Part shown: piece by piece, positions 55,540 through 64,000 of the stretch | Numbering within the stretch: position 1 is the stretch's first letter | Layout of the letters: the number at the start of each line of letters is the position of its first letter | Assembly (NCBI GenBank): GCA_963932145.1 | Contig: OZ010613.1 | Location: 42,622,778 to 42,686,777 of the forward strand | DNA length: 64,000 nt | Direction of reading: 5' to 3' | DNA from: Acanthosepion lycidas | Lineage: Eukaryota; Mollusca; Cephalopoda; Sepiida; Sepiidae | Translations under genes and position numbers: made by a program | Notes under the pieces: generated by a model | Databases searched by the model: none | What the model was told of the DNA's origin: nothing | What the model saw: only the letters and a program-made list of their open reading frames with translations

Positions 55540-55975
55540 TATTATATGTAGGTGTTTTATTTAGGGCTTTGCCTGCTCATCCAGGCGTGTAGGTAGGTGA
55601 TACTTGGGACTATTTTTGCTATGTCAGCTCTTCCCCACTACCAACTGCTCACCAATCTATTCATCCTAATATGGTGGCTTGCAATATGAAATTGGAGGCC
55701 TTGCCACCACAGAATGGACACCTCCATCTCTTGCCAAAGGCAGACTGGAGCACTCATAGATCCCAAGCATGCCTGTTAATATCAACCAGCAACCGGATAT
55801 AGCCTATTTCTGGCTTTGTTGCTACTTGATCACTGAAAGTCCCTTTATTTCCTATCCACCAGTGGATGCTGCTTAGAAAACTGAAATTCAAAAGGAACTA
55901 TCTACTTGTACATCAAACAGAAACACTTGAGATTGAGATAAAATCACCTCTTCCCTTTTTGTGGGTGTCCATAGT
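55540..55975. other. Unclassified, more GC-rich intron segment
   Basis: The composition is less AT-rich than the flanks. The minus strand reads CAFGKRWRCPFCGGKASN in one frame, which has a CxxC pair, but there is no long open frame. It could be a piece of an old retrotransposon. Confidence 0.3.
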
Positions 55976-55977
55976 AT

Positions 55978-55979
<2 letters not shown>

Positions 55980-56011
<32 letters not shown>

Positions 56012-56012
56012 A
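55980..56012. repeat. (CA)n/(TA)n microsatellite
   Basis: A 24-base CA tract followed by a short TA tract. Confidence 0.9.
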
Positions 56013-56524
56013 TTAAGCCTGGCATGCTATAACCGTTCAGCCACAGAACTTCTGATTAAGTGTGTTTGTGTGTGTCATTCTTCAAATTTCACTGCATTTT
56101 TTTTGCATCTTCCTAAGTAAGGCTTTAATGAACTTATGACATTTAAACCTAGGATATTGCATGTAAATATTTTAAACTTTGTGACATTAGTTAATATTCA
56201 GTGTACATTACAAAAATATAAACAGTTTAGGTGTAGTTTTAATTTCTAAGGGCTTGAAATGCAAAAAGACACTTCATTTTGAGAGCTTCTCATTTACAAA
56301 ATATGTCAGATACAGCATCTGGATTAGTTTTTTTGTCATTTTTGACATAATAGATTATTTTTAGGCAGGAACCATATTCATTACTGTTATAGGAATGTCA
56401 GTATTTTTATTTTAAGCTAGCTGTTTTTTTTTCTTTTTTTTTTTTTAACTCATTATTAAAATTGCCTATTTTCATGACATCAATAAACCAATTAGGTATC
56501 TTTCTGTATTTCTGAGATGACATA

Positions 56525-56965
56525 TTGTAATTATTTACACTATTTACATTGTTCGGACTGTTGTTCTCATCTTTGTTGTCATATTCACAACATTTTGGCC
56601 ATTGTGCACTCTGTCCTTCAGGTGATTGGAATTTCGAACTGAACCCTTTATTTCGTCCACCAGGGTAGATTGTTCTAGTTCCATGTGCCATGCCTCTTCT
56701 AGCATGGTTGGATCCAGTGGACTTGACCCAAAGTGTTGTGAGTTCAGTATCTGGTTACTGCAGTAGTGAACAAAAACTTGGAGAATTGAGTTAAAGGGAG
56801 ATAACTGAACCATCTGAAAGTGGCATAGATGAAATAAAAGGTTCAGTTTGAAATTCCAATCACCTGAAGAAGCCAGGAGCATACAATGGCGGAAATGTTG
56901 TGAATATGGCTACAGAGATGAGGACAACAATTCAAACCATGTAAATAGTATAAACCAATTAGATA
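56525..56965. repeat. Inverted repeat, ~125-bp arms
   Basis: The left arm 56530-56660 (TTTACATTGTTCGGACTGTT ... GGTGATTGGAATTTCGAACT) returns inverted at 56835-56960 (AGTTTGAAATTCCAATCACC ... GTAAATAGTATAAACC). The family is shared with 3690-4065 and 6050-6190. Confidence 0.75.
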
Positions 56966-56969
56966 GTTT

Positions 56970-58740
56970 AAGAAAATTTTAATATTTTCACCACATTTTC
57001 TAGACTAAATTCTGAGTTGGGTTAAAACATTTTTCTAGAACATCTTGCCATGCCGAAATCATGGTTTTGTCAATTTTGGCACCTTATAAATTTGATACCT
57101 AAGAAAAGATAAAGCTGAAAGTTGGTGCCCTTATAATTTTCTATTCAAATAAACTATTTTTGGCTCCCTTCTACCTTTGTTGCAAATAGTTTAGAGACTA
57201 TGGGCTGTTAAAAATTTTTTTTTTTTTCTTTTTTTTTTGGATAGCCTATAAAATTTTTTATTGAACAAAGAAATTAAACCAAGGACATTGAACTCAGAAT
57301 TACTCAAGATTATTTTTATTTTAAATAAATTGAGTCAAAATCATGAAAATGCATTACAATTCATTCATGTTAAGCCATTTATTGATACTCAAAAATATAC
57401 ACAAATCAGGATCGGCTCCTACAATGTGTTTTCTTTGGTGAGTTGGGCAAAAGTGATACAGGGCCATCCTGATGACCAGTAATATCTCCTGTAAGCAATT
57501 ACATAAGCTGGTTGGTGATCAAGCCAGTTGGCAATCTGCATAGATACTGTTCAAACATTAAAAGCAAGGTTGTTTGTGCAAGGCAGGGGAACTCCATTGA
57601 AGATATAATGCCCAGAAATCCATCGAAGAACTCTTCAAATACTCTGCTTGCAGAAAAGTGTGCCGTTCCCATGTTGGTTTAATCAGTCACATTATAATTC
57701 ATTCACCATGAGGGAACTGGATGACTTTGAGATTAGGATTTTGAATAGCTCCATACCATAACCTCAAGCTTTTCAGCTTTGATGAATTATTTTACTGTTT
57801 TTGCAATCTGACAAGGAACATTCTATTATATAAAGATGTACTCAGAGACAGGAGATCTTTGAGAAAGAAAAACAATAATATTCTTATGCACTGCAACATT
57901 TTGGCATGTAACTGAATGAGTGGGTCGGTGCCAGAGTCAGAGAACACCCTCCATACTAATATGCTACCATTTCCAAATTTAACTTTGTTTTATTTATAAA
58001 CAATCTAACAACTAAATAGTGTGTAATATTCTTGCTGTTTATTAACATTCTAAACATAGCTTTTTAACAGTAAACATTGCTGAGGGAGGATTATAGTAAT
58101 AAAAGTATCAAGAAAAAATTTGTCCTTTTGACAGACCCTGTTTTTTTTTTTTTTTTTTTTTTTTTGCAGCTATGTCTGTTAAACATTATCAATTGTATAA
58201 TGTAAGTTGACCTTATTTAAAATCTAGGTTGAATAATACATTGTTGTAAACTAGATTGGACCATTTTTAATTTTTTTTTTTTTTTTTTTTTAGTTCACAC
58301 AATGCAAGGCAATAATTTTTTTGAGTTCTGAAGCATTGAACATTGTGGAGGAATCTGATACCTGTATTATCAACAACAAATCTTTACCTTTTAGGAGGGG
58401 GGGAAAAAGAAGTTATTGCTCCGGATTTGGTGAGATTCAAAAAGCATAATGTATTACAACTTGCTGATCCTTGGTGAAATCATTAATGTTGTATGACGGT
58501 CATCATCTTTAAAGTTTGCCTGCTGCAATGTGTGTGTGGGGGGGGGGTGGAAGAAGACAGTTACAAAACATGAAAGCCAGAAAGTCATTCTTGTTCACTC
58601 TTTGTGTTACCAACACAAAAACAATAAGTCAGATGAGGAAATTCTTTCTCATGCACTTAAATCACCAAAATGAGTGTCATTTAAGTATCAGTACTTTGAT
58701 CAATGTAGCCTTTTTTATTTTGTTAAAAAAAAAAAATGTT
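56970..58740. other. Intron DNA, nothing firmly recognised
   Basis: AT-rich sequence with T-runs near 57218, 58141 and 58272. A 73-codon open frame at 57261-57482 (RIGSYNVFSLVSWAKVIQGH) is unmatched. Confidence 0.4.
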
Positions 58741-58744
58741 GATA

Positions 58745-59035
58745 GCTGATCATTCTCCTAATTTCTATAGCCATGTCAGTTATGTCCCATTCGTGATACA
58801 TGCTTAGGTGATCATGTATCTTTTGATACATGACTGACGAGGCAGATTTTTCCCCCTGCAGTAGGTTGCCATTTCTTTCTGCAGTAGAGCATTTGCCATC
58901 CATCACTATAGAACCTGGTCTGTCCTGCTATTTACCCAAGGTATTAGCACATAAGTAAATGTAATGGATTCGATTGGAATTCAAATTCGGCTCTCCAATT
59001 CCTCAATGCATGCTGCTATCCATTATTCCACCGTA
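58745..59035 (-). mobile_element. SINE copy, minus strand
   Basis: The reverse complement has GGTGGAATAATGGATAGCAG (A-box side), GAATTCCAATCGAATCC, AATACCTTGGGTAAATAGC, GGACAGACCAGGTTCTATAG, GGCAACCTACTGCAGGGGG and GTCATGTATCAAAAGATAC. It is of the same type as 27520-27775 and 50700-50995. Confidence 0.75.
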
Positions 59036-59784
59036 CCTCTTTGTCAACACAAAAGCCATAAAAATCCGACTAGGAAATTCTTCCTCATGTACTTTATTGA
59101 CCATACTTAGTGCCCGTTAGTTGGATATTAAAGTATCAGCCACCACAACTAGATTACTGCGTCATTACCTATTATATCAAGTTCCTAATGTTTTGTATGT
59201 CGAACCTATTTTAGGTCCGATTTAGTACAAATACAAGCCTCCACTGTGAAACCACTACATAACACTCTCCCACTCTGGTAATAGCTGTGAGAATAGATTT
59301 AATTAAACAAATAATCCCCAAGTTGATGCATACAAGTTAAAAGAACACATGCTTAGGTCTCTTGTGAGAAGAACAAGTATATGTGTATGACGGATGTTAT
59401 ATTGGTAGATAGATTGTATGGCACGGATGCACAGTTGCTTTGCACACATGTTGGGAATTCCCAGCCTTAATTACCACCAGCCCCCCCCCCCCACACACAC
59501 ATGCACACTCATTCTCTGGCCAACAGCTGCTTCATAGCAATATCCTGTAAATAAGACTATAGTTGGTTTTTATACTTTTACTGTCTGGAAGCATTTAAAG
59601 CCTCGATCCTCAGCTGGTAATCACCACACAAGATGACGTGTTAATAAAAACACTCCAAAATTATGACGTTAATTTTATCAAAATAATCATTCGCCAGAAG
59701 AATGATCAAAGAAAATTTTGATAAAAATATTTGGTGTCCAATGAAGAGAGAATTTCTGTATTTTGAAAAGTCGTCTTCATCAAA

Positions 59785-60285
59785 GTAAATTTGATTTTTT
59801 TTTTTTTTTTTCTTTTTTTTTTCTTTCTTTCTTTTATCTTCCATCTTTTTTCTTCATTGTCTTTCCTTTTATCTCCTTTTATCTTTTCTCCTTTTATCTC
59901 CTTTTATCTTTTCTCCTTTTATCTCCTTTTATCTTTTCTCCTTTTATCTCCTTTTATCTTTTCTCCTTTTATCTCCTTTTATCTCTTCTCCTTTTATCTC
60001 CTTTTATCTTTTACTCTCTTCTTTTCTCCTTTTACTCTCTTCTTTTCTCCTTTTACTCTCTTCTTTTCTCCTTTTACTCTCTTCTTTTCTCCTTTTACTC
60101 TCTTCTTTTCTCCTTTTACTCTCTTCTTTTCTCCTTTTACTCTCTTCTTTTCTCCTTTTACTCTCTTCTTTTCTCCTTTTACTCTCTTCTTTTCTCCTTT
60201 TACTCTCTTCTTTTCTCCTTTTACTCTCTTCTTTTCTCCTTTTACTCTCTTCTTTTCTCCTTTTACTCTCTTCTTTTCTCCTTAT
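59785..60285. repeat. Pyrimidine-only minisatellite: 25-bp units then 21-bp units
   Basis: From 59865 to about 60010 the unit is CTCCTTTTATCTCCTTTTAT CTTTT (25 bp, about six copies). From 60013 to 60285 it changes to TTTTACTCTCTTCTTTTCTC C (21 bp, thirteen nearly identical copies). Because 21 is a multiple of three, all six frames stay open through the second part. The open frames are repeat artefacts (RRKEESK repeated on the minus strand). Confidence 0.93.
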
Positions 60286-60381
60286 ATTATTATTTATTTT
60301 TGTAAACTGCATTTTCATATTTCATTTGTTATTAAACTTATATATTTTATTGCTCTTTGATTTTTGATCTTCAAGAATAAA

Positions 60382-60416
<35 letters not shown>

Positions 60417-60685
60417 TCCTTAGCTTAGAACTGACTTAGGACAAGCTGGTTAGAAAATAATCACATTGTAATTTAGGGACTAGTATTGCTAATATTTGTG
60501 CCTGATTGACAGACTAACACTTTTCCAGTTGACATTGCCTTATGCTGTAGTTTTAAAAAAAATAAAATGGAAAAGCACAGCATAAGTCATATGGCTATTA
60601 GAATGGTCTGTATTGTCCAAGCATGTTGAGGAGGATTTAAGGCCAAATATTTTATAGTGTGCCTTTGGCTTGCATTTCCTTCCAG

Positions 60686-60883
60686 GTGGAATCACTGAAG
60701 GCGGAGACTGACCGCTCATTCATCAAGAGCCTTCAAAAGATACGCTCCGAGATGGAAAGTAAGCACAGAGAAGAAGTAAACGAGATGAAAGTGTCTTTAA
60801 TGAAGGAATGTCTGCAGATGGCTCCACATGAGCTTGAGAGCCGAATAGGCAATATGTTACATGACATGCAAGTGAAGAACCAG
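60686..60883 (+). CDS. AKAP9: AKAP9-like exon: last coding exon seen in the window
   Basis: The exon is 198 nt, 66 codons, phase 0 at both ends, with acceptor TTCCTTCCAG and donor GTGAGT. It encodes VESLKAETDRSFIKSLQKIR, then MESKHREEVNEMKVSLMKEC and a final MLHDMQVKNQ. The ESKHREEVNEMKVSL stretch resembles AKAP9 coils of the type MKTRHKGEME. It continues the coil that ends at 46144 after a 14.5-kb intron. No further exon was recognised between 60884 and 64000, so the gene continues past the window. Confidence 0.85.
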
Positions 60884-61400
60884 GTGAGTTGGAACCTTTT
60901 GGTACCAGGTGGCCTTGGCTATTTGCTAAGTGACTGCTGCATTGTCTGTTGCTAACTCATCCATAAACATTTCACTAACGCAAAATATTGACATAATTGC
61001 ATGGAGTTATTTTCAATTTTGGGATTACTTGTTATTTTCTTAATTTTTTTTCTTCTTTTTTAAATTCTTCAGAAGATACAGTGTTGCAGTGAAAAATGAT
61101 TTTATGTTTTACTGATTTTTGTTATAGAAATAAATGAGAGAATATTTGCTACAGAAAAGTATTTAAAGTGAATTACATAAATGAATGAGAAAATTAATTC
61201 TTAGAAGAATGAAGTGGAAGGATTCTTACAATGGAAACAAAGCATTTCACTGTAGAAATTTATTAGGAAATGATTTTATTATAAACAAAGATGGCCAAAC
61301 TAGTTTTTCATAAAATATCTTTTCACACCTCGTCAGGTTTTCATTTTTAATATAAAATTGCTCAATAGATATTGTTTACATATTCATTTATGAATTCTTT
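60884..61400. other. Intron DNA after the last visible exon
   Basis: The GTGAGT donor is followed by AT-rich sequence. No further exon with coiled-coil coding was found. Confidence 0.4.
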
Positions 61401-61404
61401 AATA

Positions 61405-61745
61405 TACCATATCTCTACAGGATGTGAGAGGTCATAGCTCTCCACGTCTTCCTGTCTTTTGTTGCTCTAAATAATTTTTGACTTTCTATCATTCCTCTTT
61501 GTGCCTGTTTACATTCACTGACACAATCTCATAAGATAGGTTACTTACTGTTTCTCTCTTCTTTAGTATGTTTTGTGAGTGTTAAGTTCTCTAGGCTTCC
61601 TTTTCTCATTGTTTATTCCAGAAATTTCAACTGATTGTAAGTGTTCTTTTAGTTTGTCTTTTCCATCAAAATTCTTCATCGCTTGTATGTTCAGTCCATG
61701 GTATTAATCTTTCTGACAAGATTCTCAAATAAACCTTTATCAATA
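61405..61745 (-). mobile_element. LINE ORF2 C-terminus, minus strand
   Basis: The reverse complement gives ATKDRKTWRAMTSHIL and upstream KKKGSLENLTLTKH-type readings, like the copy at 28960-29570. It is broken. Confidence 0.7.
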
Positions 61746-61749
61746 TGCA

Positions 61750-62460
61750 ATAATTGCATTTGGTAAACCAAGTTTTTGTAAAGCTGAGGGTATTCCTGTT
61801 TAATACATTTCTATAACATCCTTTTCCAACATACATATAATCTCTATCTCTGTATATGTATGTGTGTGTATATATTATTTTTCCAGTGCATGAAATTGTG
61901 GGGCTCTTTAAAAAAGATTAATTTATTAAAATCAGTTATTACTAATCACAAAAAGGCTTCTCGTTTGAATCTTGTGAAACAAATATGCAGACAATATTTA
62001 TTGGGCAATTTTACATGATAAATAAAAATCCAGGTTTGTGTAATGATATGAATATGTAAACATTTTTTTAGAAAGATGAATAAGGTAACTATTCCGAGTT
62101 TTGGTGACACTTAGCTTGTCCTTGCATATTAAAATGTTTTATGGGTTTCCTTTTCTTTTATATTTTTCAGTCATTTTCATAGTCACTTTATGTTTTAAGG
62201 TATTTAGAAAGTTTATTTCAAGATATTAGTCTTAAATATCACAGTTTTATCTTTGAATTCAGTAGGGATTTTTAAAGATATTTTTGTTTTTCAGTAAAAT
62301 TAAAAATGATTCTCTGCTACATGATGAATTAACTAGCTGTTATGTGATGCATAAAATAAAGATCAGGTTAATAGTAAAAGAAGACAACATTGGATGATGT
62401 TTTTATTTTAACTTGCATAGCTCATAGTGAAATAAAAGCTTTGACTCCCCCCCCCCTATT
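61750..62460. other. Intron DNA, nothing recognised
   Basis: AT-rich sequence with no open frame of coding character. Confidence 0.4.
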
Positions 62461-62464
62461 GTTG

Positions 62465-62910
62465 CTCATTTAAATACCGCTTTAGGCAACCAAACCACTG
62501 AACATCCTGGGTAAGACGTTAAACTACGTCCAGCAGCAAGGCCTCTGATCAGGAGGTTTTGAGGAGCATGGAACCACCTCTTAATTGCTAGTGTTCCCAG
62601 GTCCACCCTGATCTGGGGTGGTAGCATCTGTTCGGGGCTCAGCTATTGGCAAATAGTTAACTATTACCAGCAATACAATTTTGAAGGAAATATATTACCA
62701 GAAACAGATTTTTGACAAAACAAAATATTACAATAAAAAATGTTGTTGGCATTAAATATCCCATTGAGGTTGATATGCTGTAAAACAAAATAAACCAAAC
62801 CAATCTAAACCAAAGAATACATATTTATTCATACAAATTTATCCTAAAAATGTTGTCAGCATTGAATAACCCATTGCAGTTGATATGCCATTAAACAAAA
62901 TAAACTAAAC
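62465..62910 (+). mobile_element. Interspersed repeat (SINE-like) copy with duplicated tail
   Basis: It starts near AATACCGCTTTAGGCAACCA, passes AGGAGGTTTTGAGGAGCATG, GGGGTGGTAGCATCTGTTC and CAGCTATTGGCAAATAG, and ends in two successive tails (TTGGCATTAAATATCCCATT near 62747 and TCAGCATTGAATAACCCATT near 62856). It is the same family as 11925-12325. Confidence 0.65.
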
Positions 62911-63654
62911 CAAAGCAAACCACTGAATATTACCAAGTTTTTATTTATAGAATTTATATCATTTGCATATGTGAATTATCACTACACTTGTTATTATTAA
63001 TCATTACTGTTATGTAATAATGGACCATTACTGGTATGCCATGAGTATAGGCCACATTGGCAAGGGAAAGCAACTCCGTAATTAGCAGTTAGTACACCTG
63101 AACTTATTTCCCTTGGACATCTTAAATTTTTTTTTTTTATACTCAGCTTATAATTAAAGTTAAATTGAAAACCTGGTGTCTGGACTGGATATAACTTTAT
63201 TTTTCAAGTTAAAACATTTTGATAAAAGTGTAGTAAAAAAGCAAGTGAAGTTTAGTTTTTGCTGTTATAATTACAAATGCAAATATAAAGCACTTAGAAC
63301 ATCACGCTATGGATTATTAGTTTTATTTATCCTCTTTTACTCAGAAATCAGCTTGTGACCATTAGTGGGTGTCAAGTGACAGCAAGTCTCCTCAAATCTC
63401 CAGTACCTTCCTCATTGCTTACTTTGCAAAAGATCTCTGCACAATTAAAGAATATTCAGTCACAAATGTTTGGTATTGAATATTGAATGCAATTTGATGT
63501 TTGACTATAACAGCTGTTACCTCACCTGAAGAATAAGAGTTGAGAGGAAACAGTTGTTTGTAAATGAAGTAATTTTACTTTCTATACATGAGGTGTGATC
63601 CACATTCAGTCATTATATTGATCTAAGTGCTTTGAAAGGGAAGTTGATGACTGG

Positions 63655-64000
63655 ATTTTTTTTTTCTTACTCGAAATTAATTTTGTAAGTTTCAGCAATG
63701 ATTTTAGAATAGAAATGGATTGTTGGTGATCAGGAATTGAGGCAATCAGTAATAAAGAATATATAATATTATTAAAAGACTGTATAGTAAAATGCATTGC
63801 TAATGTTTTTACTATAGACATGCAATGAAAAATTCTGGATAATAAGGATTGTCAGTGATCAGAAATTAAGGCAAATGTTGCAAAAAGAAGAGTGTTTTAT
63901 GTATAATACAAATGCATTGCTAAAGGCTTTACTGTAGAAATGCAATGAAAATTTCAGGAATTAACATACAGGAAAACATTACTAAAAAAAATTGGGTTTC
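63655..64000. repeat. Tandem ~120-bp units, cut by the window end
   Basis: Units with TTGTTGGTGATCAGGAATTG, AAAATGCATTGCTAATG and ACTATAGACATGCAATGAAA repeat at about 120-bp steps. They match the block at 53945-54265. Confidence 0.65.

Larger units (their letters stand above)
3354..60883 (+). other. AKAP9: AKAP9/pericentrin-like scaffold gene, N-terminal half (nine exons visible)
   Basis: Nine exons (3354-3593, 10416-10454, 13653-13844, 19723-19782, 31212-31385, 32821-33174, 35080-36211, 43497-46144, 60686-60883) join in one frame without a stop and encode about 1,680 residues. The product is almost entirely charged heptad coiled coil after a lysine-rich start. AKAP9 and pericentrin are giant coiled-coil scaffolds of the centrosome and Golgi that dock PKA and gamma-tubulin complexes; their second exon begins LAxFRQRK and is lysine-rich, like the first exon here. 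The fifth exon (QELENAIVKRDELL) also resembles an early AKAP9 segment. The start-codon exon, the C-terminal PACT domain and the PKA sites lie outside the window, so choosing AKAP9 over pericentrin or another coiled-coil scaffold is an inference. Visible introns range from 1.4 to 14.5 kb and are filled with transposons. Exon joining is supported by splice sites, not by transcripts. Confidence 0.65.

Noticed and set aside
57261..57482. 73-residue plus-strand open frame
   Set aside because: There is no recognisable family, splice context or repeat relation. Its length is expected by chance.
59763..60360. Long open frames on both strands (about 180 residues) over the pyrimidine minisatellite
   Set aside because: The 21-bp unit keeps all frames open. 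The products are simple repeats with no homology.

Overview
This window is animal nuclear DNA. It is AT-rich and full of introns, transposons and microsatellites. Several things point to a mollusc, most probably a cephalopod: introns of up to 14.5 kb, dense SINEs with 5S-rRNA-like and tRNA-like promoter regions, Helitron ends, Tc1/mariner elements, a Penelope fragment and long (TA)n tracts. I infer the organism from repeat style only, because no diagnostic marker gene is present.

The only host gene I can support lies on the + strand from 3354 to 60883 and runs off the window at both ends. Nine exons join cleanly in frame into about 1,680 codons of almost continuous coiled coil. The first visible exon starts LAAFQKKKTKKKKK, which resembles the second exon of AKAP9 and pericentrin (LAxFRQRK followed by a lysine-rich stretch). 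The later segment QELENAIVKRDELLRQL resembles an early AKAP9 coiled coil. The best call is therefore an AKAP9 (AKAP450/CG-NAP)/pericentrin-like centrosome and Golgi scaffold. The start codon and the C-terminal half lie outside the window. One intron has a GC donor, two exons are very short (39 and 60 nt), and the 2,648-nt exon contains seven coiled-coil repeats of about 25 residues.

Layout: 1-3353 upstream or intron DNA with a LINE relic; 3354-3593 exon A; 3.6-10.4 kb intron with an inverted repeat, SINEs and a mariner relic; 10416-10454 micro-exon; 10.5-13.65 kb intron with a tandem LINE-end array; 13653-13844 exon; 13.85-19.7 kb intron with two more LINE-derived arrays, a 23-bp minisatellite, a mariner MITE and a Penelope fragment; 19723-19782 exon; 19.8-31.2 kb intron with a hairpin MITE, a decayed Ty3/Gypsy-type LTR element lacking reverse transcriptase (23989-27253, minus), a LINE end and a Helitron; 31212-36211 three exons; 36.2-43.5 kb intron with two Tc1 elements, two long-inverted-repeat elements and a Helitron ending 67 bp before the next exon; 43497-46144 giant exon; 46.1-60.7 kb intron with 5S-SINEs, LINEs, a palindrome around a tRNA-like core and a pyrimidine minisatellite; 60686-60883 last exon; then intron to the end.

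I found no discrete new gene system. The most unusual items are three tandem arrays built from pieces of LINE ORF2 C-termini, the chimeric 5S/tRNA SINEs that share a 3' tail with other SINEs, the palindrome around a tRNA-like core, and the recently expanded 25-residue repeat in the host protein.
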